Under the pieces are notes generated by a model. The model did not search any database and was not told where the DNA came from. It saw only the letters and a list, made by a program, of their open reading frames with translations. This document shows positions 45,728-58,263 of a stretch of 64,000 nt of DNA, in pieces. Origin of the DNA: Cryptomeria japonica (Eukaryota; Streptophyta; Pinopsida; Cupressales; Cupressaceae); the NCBI RefSeq assembly GCF_030272615.1, contig NC_081409.1, forward strand, positions 879,873,220 to 879,937,219, read 5' to 3'. Every line of letters starts with the position of its first letter. Position 1 is the first letter of the stretch. Position numbers and translations under genes: made by a program.

Positions 45728-46885
45728 TGTGGTGTGGGGAAAAGTGAATGATAAGGGGATCAAGAGGAAAGCTTTTCTTCCCTCCAAAGAGAGATGAAAG
45801 TTTCACTAAGGATTTCCCTTCAAACACTTTATCCAAATTATATTTAAAAGGGGGGGAATTCACTAGATCCAATCTCTGAGGAGAGAGATTGAATACTAAA
45901 TCAATTGGTAATGAGACAAAAATGACAAGCTAACCCCTCCTTTAGAATGAGTAATGGTTGAATTATGTGTGTTTTTAGACTAAGTGTAAAAGTGGCAAAG
46001 AACTGATTATAACTTGAGATAGAAGAATGGGATGGAGTTGTGCACCTAGATTTGGTTATAATATGTTGAGATGAAGTCGCCCTATGAATTTGAGGAAAAG
46101 TTGTTGGGACCGTGTTGAAAGTGCACATGGTCTTCCAAAAAATCCACAAAACAAAAAGGGTTTTTCGGCCTCTGCAAATGGAGTCCAAATATGCAAATAC
46201 AATTGCGCACCTACAACCTACACACAAAAAAGAGAGGAAAAGGGGTTGGGATTGGGGGTTTGCCTTGGGTCAAACCACAGTTTTGGAATTAACCAAATGA
46301 TGAAAGAAAGTACTTGCAAGTAAATGTAAATAAAAGATTGAAATGTAATTCACCTCAAGGGAGGTTGCAATAGGAATGTAGATAGAATTACTTGTGTGTA
46401 ATTGAATGATGAAAGGAATCTCCTCTTCAATAGTTGAATCCTTGAAGGGATACTTGAGATGCTCAATGCTTGTATGCTTGAGTTCTCTTGAATGCTTGAA
46501 TTCCCACTTATGCAAAATTTCACCTTGTTCAACTTATGCAAATAGGAGGGCAAATGCAACTTATATATTTATCAATTAGGATTATTAGACTGATTTTTCG
46601 TCATAGGCCAACATAGGGAAAGTTTTCCTATTAAAAAATGCAAAGTTCAATGCATGATTTGAATGGAGGGGCCCCAAGATAGGGTAGGGACAAGGGTACC
46701 ATGCCCCTGTCCTGCCCTTATCTAGGATAGAAAGCAAGGTTCAAGCAGTGCAGAGTGCTGGAAAAGTGCTTTTTTTGGAGATTGAGCAAGTCTCAGGTCT
46801 CCGATCAGGCTTGGGGATTTGATTCACAATGTGAAGATCCTAATGTGGTAAAAAATTGCAAGGGTCACAATTTTATGACACTACA
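45728..46885 (-). repeat. 3' LTR of element B
   Basis: Sense start TGTAGTGTC, end ...CACCACA. Homologous to the LTRs of A in the region around the hairpin module and the CCTACACACAAAAAAGAGAGG phrase, but clearly diverged elsewhere. Confidence 0.85.
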
Positions 46886-46895
46886 TTTAGCTCCC

Positions 46896-46939
46896 ACTTT
46901 AGTGGGAGTATAAGTGTACACCAATACTGTCGATAAAGT
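46896..46939. other. 44-bp palindrome next to the polypurine tract of element B
   Basis: Same length and place as in element A. Outer arms ACTTTA/TAAAGT and inner ATACT pairs are kept; the centre is GTGTACAC instead of GCGTACGC. About 16 of 22 positions pair. Confidence 0.65.
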
Positions 46940-47588
46940 AGAAGGAAAAAAGATTGAAAGACTTCCACCACGTTAAGGAGGCAAGATACATCAAACCCCC
47001 AGTGGAATAAGGATATTACGACTTTGATTGACAAAGTAAAAGGGAAGATCAAGAAGGGAAAACCATGACTTCAAGTAGCAAGGTTCCCCTCACTATGAGT
47101 CATGAAAAGCAAGGATACCAAAATTATAAAGCGAAGCGAAGTTCACTAAGTAACTTTAAGTATCAAGAAGGAAAATATGAGCGAAGTGTATGCCCCCATG
47201 TTAAAGCGATTGGGCATGCCCTATCGGGAGTGATTGCTTTAAGATAGGATACATTTAAGAGAGAGAAGAGAGAGAGGAGCACGTTATTGCAAGGATTTTG
47301 TCCCCAATCGAGGAATAAACCCAAAGATAATGAACACAAAACATGAGGTAGTCTCGCTTTCCTCTGGGTCAGTATGATGTATGATATCTCATGTATATCA
47401 TATATGTGTATATGTACATATAATAATCGTCATTCCCCAAAGAAAGGAAACTTCCTTGGAATAAAGGGAATAGAATGTGTCTCTTGAGTCAACATGAAAG
47501 AGACCAAAAGAGATCTCAATGCTTTGCATCGTCCTCAAGTAGACATTAAGGGAAAAATAGAAGAACAGGGATACACATAGAAGAATAG

Positions 47589-50199
47589 TCACAAAGAGAA
47601 AGAAAGGAGAGAGAGAGAAGATCTGACATCCACCTCCCAATCTTGTTGATCACTATTTCGGGAAGGCGGGAAACACACCCAAGGAGCGACATCAAGAACA
47701 ACAGATGGAGCTATCACAAGATCCAAATATGGACTATTCTCATGTGGTAAGTCACCTTGTTCGAATCTAGGAGCTAGGATTAGGGCTTTTGAAAATTCAG
47801 CTAATAAATGCTTGTCAATATCAACATATTCAGAGTCACTATTAGAAGAATTAGGAGTTAGATTTCTATCATGAATAACATTTTGACCTATTTTCTTATC
47901 AACATTTATAGAAAGAGGATCTCTCATATGAATAGAAGTAAAACTATCACATGTTTTTGTAATTTATGATTTGGAGATTTAGGTTGAACATCTTGCTTAG
48001 GAGAAGAGGGAATCATGTCAACTGTTGGAGTTCTAGGAGATTGAATATTTTGAGAAACAACTTCACAAGCTCGAACACGACACCTTAATCGACATTCTCT
48101 TGCACAACAATTTCATCGAGTTTGAACGGAAGGCTCAGAAGAAGGAGGAAGATTTGTTGGAGGAATATTCTCCTCTTTGACAGTTGAAGGTTTAGGTTGA
48201 GGTATTTTAGATTGAACAAGAGGAGAGGCATGCCTCTTCTTTCTATAAGAAGAAGGAGGTGGGACTACACCATATAGAGGAGAAATATTTTGTGTAGGAA
48301 GGAGACCGGATGCATCATGAGGAGGTGGTACAGGTCTAACCTTAGAAGGAAAATCATTTTTCTTCTTAGGAGAAGGCATAGTCACATCCATAGGAATAGG
48401 TAGAGAATATTCCTTGGGAGGAAGATTAGTTCTATCTATTAGGAGAAGAACTTCATCTTCAAGAATGATAGGAGTGTCAAGTGCTGGGGATATAGGTTGG
48501 CTCAAGGATAAGATCATATATTTCTTCTAGTTTTGATAATATTGGAAAAGAGAATCACTCTTTGGTAGAAGAGATTGAAATTGGCTTCTTTCAGATGGGA
48601 AAATAAGCTATGGTTAATGGTTATGATTTCTCCATTGTGCAGAAATTTAAAAAACTTATGGATTGGAGAAGCAATAGCGTTCATGGAAGATATCCAAGGA
48701 TAGCCTAACTTCACACAGAATTTCTTAGAAGAAGGAATGATAAAAAAATTGACATCCATAGATTTAGTGTGAACTTCAATGGGAAGGGTGATAGAACCAA
48801 TGGTAGGATGAGAATCCATCAAATAACTTCATAACCACATTAGAATCATCATATATTGGTTTATGCAATCGTAAAGTGAAAAGATACTCCTTAATAATGA
48901 CACTAACCATACAAGAGGGATCAACAAGAGTGCCATGACTAGGTATATCCTTAACCTTCGCAACTATGTATAAAGGGCCATCGAGTTCTCTAATGGTCTC
49001 ACTAGGGTCAAATGTAATAAAAGAACCCTTAGGTGTCTCTTGTTTCTCTACCATGTTCACCAAATTTAGACTCGTAGAGGTGAAGTCATTAGGAGAAAAA
49101 GAGGTATGTTCAATCTCAATCACATTAGAGGTATGAGAAGGCAAGGGATCAGTGAAAATATTAAGATTTTGATTAGGAGGAGCTATTGATTTGTTTCCCT
49201 TATCATTCACACCTACCATAGATATAGTATTATTATCAGTCAAATCTTGAATCTTACTTTTTAAGGCAAAAAATTTCTCAGTATCATGACTAGGTTGATG
49301 ATGGAATTGACTAAAGGAATTATTATCAAAATAAGGGGATGCAATCTTAGAAGGATCAACTGGTATAATAGGTAAAGATTCATTTCAAGGAGTAAACTGT
49401 CTTTCTCTTTTGAAAAATTTAGAACTAGGAGGCACACCTATTGTAGCATTTACATTGTTGTTGTTGATTGTGTCATTTAACTTGATGAAGCCTTTTGTTG
49501 GTTTGAACTTTTCAAATAGTTGTTGAACACTCTCCCCCTTATCACTTGGAGCCAATTGAGTAGATTGCTCCATTTGACTCACAACCAATTGATAATTGTG
49601 GAGTATTGTGTACAACTGCGGAAAGGAAGTAAACTCAGACAAAAGAAGCTTTTCCCTAATGTCTTTTTGCAAATTAGAAATGAAAATTCTTCGAATATCA
49701 TTATCAGGTACATGAAAAGAAATTTGAGAACATAAATGCTTATATCTACCAATAAAATTAGTCACTTTTTCTTTAAAGACTTGTTTAAAATGCATTAAAT
49801 TAGTCAAAGTGATTTTAGGATCAATGTTATTTCAAAATTGTTGAATGAAAGCATTTGCTAATTGTTGAAAAGAAGTGATAGAATAAGAAGGAAAAGAGCA
49901 ACACCATTGTAAAACATTATCTCTCTATGTTCTTGTAAATAGTTTTGCAAGCAATCTTTGATTATAAGCAAAATCAGTACATAAGATTTGAAATGTTTTG
50001 ACATGCGTTAGAGGATCACCTTTTCATTATAGAGTTCCAATGGAGGGACCTCAACATGTTTAGGTGGGACAACTTTAACAATATCAAGAGAAAGTAGGTT
50101 CGCAACATTGAATGTGGGAACACTAAACTTGGATTGACTCATGGAAGCAATTTGTTATTGTAAGGAAGACATGATTTTAACAAGATTGTTTATGGTCGT
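47589..50199 (-). pseudogene. Gag/retropepsin-like frame of element B, 3' part
   Basis: In order on the minus strand: KVTNFIGRYKHLCSQISFHV and FISNLQKDIREKLLLSEFTS (gag), GTLVDPSCMVSVI and CVKLGYPWISSMNAIASPIH (retropepsin-like), then the Pro-rich tail and YVDIDKHLLAEFSKALILAP. It parallels element A throughout and keeps the same D-P-S in place of D-S/T-G. At least five stops or frameshifts separate the pieces. The start of this part joins the 54.2-55.1 kb piece across insertion C. Confidence 0.85.
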
Positions 50200-53100
50200 T
50201 GTTATCTCCTAGAAATGAACCGTCAACAAAGTTTGACAAACTAAGCTTTAAGGAGAAACATGGGATCAATTCAAGGTTGTGGGTCACCTATGACTAAACT
50301 GAACCTCTGGATAAGGCTGACTCCTAGCTGGTTATCACTTTAAAACTACTGATTTTTAAGAAAAAGGGAAAGAAGATAACTTAAAATGCAAATCCCACTT
50401 CTGGAAACTAAAGGAAAAAAATAAGTGATTCACCAAAACTACTAATTTTATGATAATAAGAAAGTTGAAACACTCTGAAAACTATACTGACAACAATAAG
50501 ATAATATAACTTATTCAAGACATGCACAATGTGCATAAATATTTTGCAAGAAGGTCTCAATGAACTTACTCAATAAATTAGGCACAACTTTTGTAGACAA
50601 GGTATGAAATATAGTGAGACAAAATCATAAGGAAGGGAAATACTCTTCACTGATAACTTGATCAATCAGAAAATACACAATTCTACAAGAATAAGAAGAG
50701 ATCAAACTGTCACAAGTCTCCAAGGTAGCTGTATCAATATCAAATCATATGAGTTACAAAACATGGCAAAAAGACAGGATAAAGGACTATTAGAAGTCAC
50801 TATGGATCCAAATTGCATAATCAGGAACTACTCAAGAACGAGTTACAAACATCAATATATCCTCTAATCTCTCCCTCCAAAATATCCATGAGAATAGGAA
50901 TTCCTAATAAATTGAGGTCGGATGCAACAAAAACCCTTAAATCCAGCAAATGAATCTAGCTCCAAAAGTGCCTCAAAGGTGTGAAAAAGTCAAAAATGAC
51001 AGTCAAACATGATGACAAATCAAAACATTAATAAGATTCCCTAAAAGGACTCAAAAACCCCCAGATACCCTCAATGCATGCAAAGAACCCTCAACTACAC
51101 CTAAAACCTTGGCATTCATGCCCTATATGCTTGGCATATCTTATTGATCGAGTATTCCTCCTTAAACCACTCCTATTTGCATTGAATACTAACAAAATGA
51201 ATATTAAGGTTTATAAATACACCTTAAAGTCAAACTTCTTTACAATGAATAAATGCAAATAAGTTTCTACTTAAAACATAAAAAGCATGTGCAAGTGCTG
51301 ACACAAACTCCTCAAAGGTGATGTGGCATACATGTGTCAAAGACATAAAGTCTTAGGGCATATGTCACAAAACTTGGCTCATGGTGGTATTTGTCTTGAA
51401 GGTTTATTTTATAAAAGAATTCCACCAAATGCATAAGGGTCGGCTTTTTCCCTTAGGGCAAAAAATAACCCTAGAACAAAAATCGATGAAAGGGATGAAA
51501 ACATCTCATTTAAATCGAAACATCCTGAAGAAGCTTGAGGCCGAGAGGGTTAGACAACATCCATGGTGACCATGACATCTGCAATGATTCCCCTTGCTGC
51601 TATGCACTCAAGGCGAGTTACTGCTCCTGTAAATGGTTCTCAACACCATACGATTGTTATAGCATAGACTATTCTTCATGCACGACTCTATGAAACGTAG
51701 TTAATATTTGTTTATTCGAACTATCTTACGCCATTGATGATTCTTGCACTGATCCTTTGGAATAATGGCTTCTCTTTTTATCTTTACTGTGTTTCTAGCC
51801 TTTATAATTTGCGGCCGAGGTTGGAAAAAATGAATAACTCTCTTTAATACACTGTCGATTTTGACTGTGTCTTTTAGTAGATTTGTATTTGATGCTTTCA
51901 TTGTGTTTTATCTTCGTTAGAAACCCTCTCATGGATGTCATTGCTCAGCGAAAAATTTGCCTCACTGTCATTCTAAAAAAGTGGGGTTTCTTGTTTGTGG
52001 GTATCTCTACCTTTTCTCTAGGCCTGCACTTTCATCTTTCAAGGTCGATAAGATGACTTGAACTTGCATGAGGGTTATTTTGGTTGAGGATGAAGAAGCT
52101 GTCTTTTCATCATGAACTGCATCTTTGATACATTTGACTATGTGTTGTTGTAGATACTGTTGTAAGAGGATATGGGCATTGTTCCTTCTATCTGTCTGCA
52201 ACCCTCCATGTAAATCCCCCACAAAGGTTTCTGTGACATTTGATACCTTTTCATATCTATTTTTTGAATTTGACTTCCTGTAGCTCATGATGGGTCCTTT
52301 GACTTAGCTAGGGCTTTATTTAAAACTACTTAGTAACACATATTTTGCTGGTAAAGTTTGATGATCTTGAACCTTACAACTGGCATGATACTATTCAGTG
52401 GTCATGTGAGGGTCTACAACAAGATCTTGGCCTGTAACTCTTTTTTGCTTTGAAAATGATTTACCATGTCTATCAAAATACAATGGTTGTCTCCCTTTTT
52501 AAACTGTATTTTCATTATTTTCAAAGCATACTCCTATATTATGCCAGCCATCTTTATAGATACACTGCTATTTATGATGCCGAGAAAACATCATCTTTAG
52601 TTTGGGATGCTCCTTTTCCCCTTTTGCTCATATCACCAGTGATATCTGTGCCACTTGAGCATCTTTGACTGTGACTGGACAACGGATTGTTCAATTATTG
52701 ACTTATGTAGATGACTTCTATTGTGGATGATGTGTATAATCTTTTTGACTACAACGATGCTATTAAGTTTTGAATCTTCATATTGCAACTCTGAAACTCA
52801 ACTATAGACTGAGTGTTTAGGAACTATGAATTGAATTGAGGTTGCAATCATTGAAAATGTCATCTTTGTATGTATTACCTTTTGGCCATGTCTTTATTAC
52901 TCCCCTATGATATATTTGGCTTCTTCTATTAAATCTTTGCTAGACGATAGGGGCATCTTCATGGTTTTGACCTTTGGCTGCAATTTTGAAATCATAACCT
53001 TTATACATGTACCATTTACTCATCTACCTTGTGCTTAAAAGTAACTACTTCTTTTCTCTCCAAAATGAATCCTCCATGTATCTTATGAAACTGGTGCATT

Positions 53101-54224
53101 CTATATGCTTTGCATATTGTATGCCTAGGAGCCTAAGGACTGTCTTACATTGTTTGGATTGAAACATTTTTATGTATAACTATTATTGACTATGCATTTT
53201 TTGAAGATGGCTATTGATTGTGGCAATGCCCTAGTTCTTTGACCTCCATTCTCTATTATCCTCCCATGAATTGTGTCCCCTCTTTTCATATCATGTCAGT
53301 TTTACTATCCAAACCATCCTTGTCTCTGTCATCAATGAACATCACTAATTACTTCATGAAAGGCATGAATACTTTGAGACCATTTAAATCCAGAGTTTCT
53401 TCCAAATGAATCCTTTGATGACAAATACAAAGATTAACACCAATATTTCTTTCCTTTCAAATCTGATTATTTCTTTGGGAGGACTTTGGACTTAAATAGT
53501 CTTAGGGGAAAATGCAATTACTATACCTTTCATTGCAGACTGAGCTCAACCCTTGTGGGAGCCACAGTCTACCCCACATGCTGAAACTGAAAATGTTTAG
53601 ACCTATTACTCCACATGGAACAAACCAGTTAGCAAAAAGTACCTTCTTATATTGTTGATATATGTCTTTACTTTTTTGATGCACATTGAGATCAACTGAT
53701 ATATGTATAAGCACATGATCATGTAGTGCATAACTAGTCATTTCTTAGATCCTTCAAGATTTAACATCATTGTTATGACTAATGTAGGAAACCTGGCACT
53801 TGAGAGGACTTAGGATGTACAGGGACAATCAGCTTCAGACAACCATTGAGGATGCCTAACTAGTCATACAGGCAATGATTGGTTACCCTCTCTACATGTT
53901 TATGCCTTTAATTTACTTATTTCATGTATTTGTTCTTCTTCTTTTGTTTCAAAGAAGTAAAGCCCAGTCTCACGGCTTGTGTGAGACTACATTTACATTT
54001 TATATTCAATGAATAAAGATTACATTATTTTTTAAGAAAAGATTGCATAAATCTTTCTATGATGTTCATTTACATGAAATAAAATGATTTTCTTGAACTA
54101 TGTAATTTTTAAAGTTATTGTATTTTTATAGATGAATAAAATGTAAGAATTTTTAAAATTCACCTTTTGCTTGACAACATGGTGGCTCTACTTGATTGAG
54201 CCTGAAAGTAAAAATCTGGTAACA
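50200..54224. mobile_element. Element C: 4.0-kb TG...CA insertion in gag of element B
   Basis: The insertion starts TGTTATCTCC and ends CTGGTAACA. It is flanked by GTCGT (50195-50199) and GCCGC (54225-54229); the matching site in uninterrupted element A reads GTCGC. This is a 5-bp target-site duplication with one change on each side. No internal direct repeats that would be LTRs were found, and no pol frame. Frames such as 52007-52288 (minus, 93 codons, serine/lysine-rich) are unassigned. A hairpin GTCTCACGGCTTGTGTGAGAC and AATAAAG lie near the right end (53968-54020). It may be a very long solo LTR or a non-coding LTR element whose LTRs have diverged. Confidence 0.7.
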
Positions 54225-54229
54225 GCCGC

Positions 54230-55051
54230 GTCAATACAAGAATTGATGTTAGACATGGTTGATTGAGAAGGTGGTGTAATATTATTAAAGGAAGGCATTG
54301 ATTGAGAATAAGGTGGTGGGACATTATGATAAGTAGGCATAAATGATGATTCATTAGGAAAAGGGACACTTAAAGGAGGAGTAAAATTGTTGAAAGAATT
54401 GCCCCCTGGTGTCACATTGATTGGTTGATGGATAATAGGAATTCTTATTGAAGACATAGGCAAAGATAGAGGATTAAATGAGGAAGAGGGATTTCCCTCA
54501 TGACTAATTGTTGTAGAGATGATATTTTGAGTTGATGTGGCCATGATGTTTGAGGTAAAAGTAGGAACACTAGTCATGGGAGTAGTCAAAGGAATAGAAG
54601 GATTGACTTGTGTAGGATGTTGTGAATAACCTAGGGTTTCAACACAACTCTTTATAGGAATGATATTGTAATCAACAATATGAGAAATGCCACATGATAT
54701 ATCAATTCCATTCTTATCACTTTGAATCATGCATTTAAGGCCTTCAATTAATGGAAGAGCTTCACTATTAGAGTATTTTTGGGACATCCATTGTTGACAG
54801 TTATCAAATTGATTATCCAATTTTAAAAGTTGATTTATGGAAACTCTAGTCAAAGATTATTATTCGTCATGGGATTCATCAATGGGATAGATAGGGACAT
54901 TATTAGGATGGGAATAATTAGCATTAGCCTCATTAAAGAAGTCACCCAAATCAGGTTCCATCTCTTCGGTAATTAAACCTTGGGAAGCCTTAATTCTAAT
55001 GCTTTATCTAATAGGGATAGTATAGGTAGGACTAATAGTGGTAAAACTCAT
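54230..55051 (-). pseudogene. Gag N-terminal part of element B
   Basis: The frame starts at ATG 55051 with MSFTTISPTYTIPIR, as in element A. It has stops near 55005 and 54860, then an open stretch with LDNQFDNCQQWMSQKYSNSE and MIQSDKNGIDIS. A Pro/Ser-rich part ends in PSFNNITPPSQSTMSNINSC, where insertion C interrupts it. Residues match element A along the whole length. Confidence 0.8.
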
Positions 55052-56191
55052 GCAGTAGAGGGAAAATTTGAAATTTTGAATTATAAGAACAAATTTCTCA
55101 AAATTCAATAATGCAAAATTTGATAAAATAATGATTAAACAATTTGAACCTTGTTGAAGGGAGAAAATGACACAATTTCCAAAAACAATTTTATGATAAA
55201 TGAAAGAAAATTGGAATTTTAAAATTAGGGCCAACGGGATACCACTTAATCTTAAAATTGACAAAATTAAAAAATTTAAAATCGGGGCAAATTATAATTA
55301 ACCACTTAATTTTAAAATTTTCCTTAAAATTTGAAATGTTGAATTTTAAAAGTATTTTCGATTTTAGAAGGATTAAAAATCGATAAAATCAGCCAATCTT
55401 TTGGATTTAAGCTATTAAATAGAGTCATAACAGTCTCCCAAAAATTTAGGAAAAATGTCGAGGACCATGTTGAAAGTGCACACGGTCCGACCAACTTTTT
55501 CCAAAATTTTTCAGGGATGAAAGTTATGATGATTTTAAAGCTAGCCCCAAAAAATTGGTGGATTTTACGATCTCTTGATAGGTGTAAATTAAGGTTTGAA
55601 TGTGAAAATAGGACCTCATTAGGGTTTTGAAAAAATGAGGAATTGAATTGCAAATTTGAAAAGGGTCAAACCTAATGGATATAGACACCTTAAAATATGC
55701 CTAAAAAATTGAAATTGATTAAAATTTGCACAAAATCCAATAAAATTTGAAAATTAGGGTTTTAGGACCTAACCACTTAAATTTTTGAAATTTAGAATTT
55801 TGAAAAAGAAGGAAAATTGAAAAATTTGAATTTTGGGAAAGAGAATAATTCTGAAAATAGTCACAAATCTGAAAATTAAAGGGAAATTCATTTTTTGCAC
55901 AAGTTCAAGATGATCTTTGAAAATTAGGGTTTTGACAATTAACCACTTATTTTTGTTAATTTGTTTTCCAAATTGAATAAGATAATGAAGAAATTGAATT
56001 TGACAAATTATGCAATTTTTAGATCTAAAACAAAAGCAAGCAATTTTTACAAAGCACAAGTTCAATTTCAACTTAAAAAACTAGGGTTTTGAATGAATTA
56101 ACCACTAAGTTTGTAGAAAAATTAAATTTGCAAATGAAAAATATGCAATGATTTTCAAAATAAAGAATGCAAGATGTTGGGTTCATCAAAA
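55052..56191 (-). other. 5' leader of element B
   Basis: Non-coding; matches the leader of element A near 55375-55580, including the GTGCACACGGTCC hairpin module (55459-55487). Only one copy of the module was found here, against two in A. The minus-strand frames 55324-55653 and 55769-56071 are phenylalanine/lysine-rich and unassigned. The primer site TGATGAACCCAAC lies at 56176-56188. Confidence 0.6.
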
Positions 56192-57376
56192 TGTGGTGTT
56201 GGGAAAAGTGAATAATGAGGGGATTAAGGGGAAATCTTTTCTTCCCTCCAAAGAGAGACAAAAGTTTCACTGTGGATTTCCCTTCAAACACTTTATCCAC
56301 ATCACGTTTAAAAGAGAGGGTAATTCACTAGATCCAATCTCTAAGGAGAGAGATTGATTACTAAATCAATTGGTAATGAGACAGAAATGACAAGCTAACC
56401 CCTCCTTTAGAATGAGTAATGGTTGAATTATGTGTGTTTTGAGACTAAGTGTAAAAGCAGTAAAGAACTAATTATAACTTGAGGTAGAAGTATGAGATGA
56501 AGTTGTGCACCTAGATTTGGTTATAATATGTTGAAATGAAGTAGCCCTGCGAATTTGAGGAAAAGTTGTCGGGACCATGTTGAAAGTGCACACGGTCTTT
56601 CAAAAAATCTGCAAAACAAAAAGGGTTTTTCTGCCTCTGCAAATGGAGTCCAAATCTACAAATACAGTTGTGCACCTACAACCTACACACAAAAAAGAGA
56701 GGAAAAGGGGTTGGGATTAGGGGTTTGCCTTCAGGTCAAACCCTAGTTTTGGAATTAACCAAATGATGAAAGAAAGTATTTGCAAATAAATGTAAATGAA
56801 AGACTGAAATGTAAATCACCTCAAGGGAGGTTGCAATAGGAATTTAGATAGAATTGCCTATATGTAATTGAATGTTAAAAGGGATCTCCTCTTCAATGGT
56901 TGAATCCTTGACTTGAATACAACACCTGGCCTTGAAGGGAGACATGAGATGCTCAATGCTTGAATGCTTGAACGCTCTTGAATGCCTGAATGCTCACTTA
57001 TGTAAAATTTTACCTTGTTCAACTTATGCAAATAAGAGGGAAAATGCAACTTATATATTCGTCAACTAGAGTTATTAGACTGACTGTTCATCTTAGGCTG
57101 ACATAGGAAAAGTTTTACCGCTGAAAATGCGAAGTTCAATGCATGATTTGAATGGAGGGGCCCCAAGATAGGACAGGAACAGGGGCGCCACACCCTTGTC
57201 CTACCCTTATCTAGGACAAAAGGAAGAGTTCAAGAAATGCAGAGTGTGGAAAAAGTGCAGTTTTCAGGGATTGAGCAAGTCTCGAGTCTCTGATCAGGCT
57301 TGGGGATTCAATTCACCAATGTGAAGACCCTAATGTGGTCAAAAATTTGAAGGGTCACAATTTTCTGACACTACGA
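56192..57376 (-). repeat. 5' LTR of element B
   Basis: Matches 45728-46885 closely, starting TGTGGTGTTGGGAAAAGTG on the plus strand. The outer end reads CTACGA instead of CTACA, one base altered, then GCTAC. Confidence 0.85.
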
Positions 57377-57381
57377 GCTAC

Positions 57382-57798
57382 TTTAGTTAGCTCCAATTTG
57401 CGTGCATATATCTTATCTTTAAAGACAAGAAATGAAGGATGATTTTGACAAGATTTGGTTTGATTTCATTCAACCATTGCATTGTCCTATTTGTAGATTT
57501 CACACAATTTGTGGATTTACTAAAATATAATTTAATATTTGTTTCTTCCTCTCTTTGTTGAAATTATGTAAAAGAGTGTATAAGTTTTACATCAGTAGAG
57601 TTGTTTATTAGAGGTTATCAATCCGCGAGAGGGTGTGTCTATGAGATGTATAACATCAGTAAAAATAGGGGAAGTTTTTTTAATAGAAAGATGTATATGA
57701 AATAGCATAGCATAGTCCAACTCTCAGAGCTGAAAATATTAGTTTGTAATATTTTTGATGATGAATATAATTTTTTTTGTGTTTAGTTTTTATAGTTC
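57382..57798. other. No gene recognised
   Basis: AT-rich DNA between element B and an inverted LTR. It should be the flank that once continued the 45669 LTR, but I could not match it. No frame is supported. Confidence 0.4.
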
Positions 57799-58263
57799 TG
57801 ACCCCCTTCTTTCCTAAAGAGAGCAGCACAAATGAAAACAAAGATAGTTTATATTAATCAAAACAAAAAAACTCATTGAATATTGAGTTGCAACTTATAC
57901 ATTAACCACCATAACTTTCAGACTTATATCTTCTAACAAACTCAACATTATATTCCCTTTACAACTCTATGCAGTTGGACTCTTAGAAGAGAGTGACTAT
58001 AAAATGCAAAGCCTTGATATATAGAAAACTGGGAATATGGTAATGATAAAGACCATCATAAAATATTATTTTATCTAGCTAACAAAATCTATGTGAATTT
58101 GCAGATGTACAATGGTGAAGTTGGATGAATAAATGAATATCTTTTCAAATTCAAGGAAAATCTTTCTCATTCTCCATCTATGCTATTCGTAGATATGTAG
58201 TGCATATGGAGGAAGTAAGACATATTAGGTTAGTTGGGGAGGTAGTTGAGATTACTTCCAACA
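57799..58263 (-). repeat. Inverted LTR of the G-patch element family
   Basis: On the minus strand it starts TGTTGGAAGTAATCTCAACT at 58263 and follows the 42201-42650 LTR for about 430 bases with roughly 85 per cent identity by eye. The last ~20 bases differ and no primer binding site or polypurine tract adjoins it. It is probably a solo or truncated LTR of a separate insertion. Confidence 0.7.

Larger units (their letters stand above)
45723..57381 (-). mobile_element. Element B: second copy of the gag-only family, interrupted by element C
   Basis: Two LTR copies (45728-46885 and 56192-57376) flank an interior that matches element A in order: polypurine tract, palindrome, gag, leader, primer site. 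The flanks are GCTAG on the left (45723-45727) and GCTAC on the right, a duplication with one change. Removing insertion C leaves 7.6 kb, close to the 7.7 kb of A. The frame is broken many times, so B is older or has decayed faster than A. Confidence 0.85.

Noticed and set aside
52007-52288. 93-codon frame in element C as a gene
   Set aside because: No recognised family and no extension on either side; kept only as an unassigned frame in the insertion.
53940-54020. Hammerhead ribozyme or retrozyme at the hairpin near the right end of element C
   Set aside because: The core CTGATGA ... GAAA arrangement was not found around the hairpin or elsewhere on inspection.
42201-58263. Large DNA transposon with terminal inverted repeats
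   Set aside because: The inverted sequences are LTRs, one with a primer binding site next to it, and no shared target-site duplication was found.
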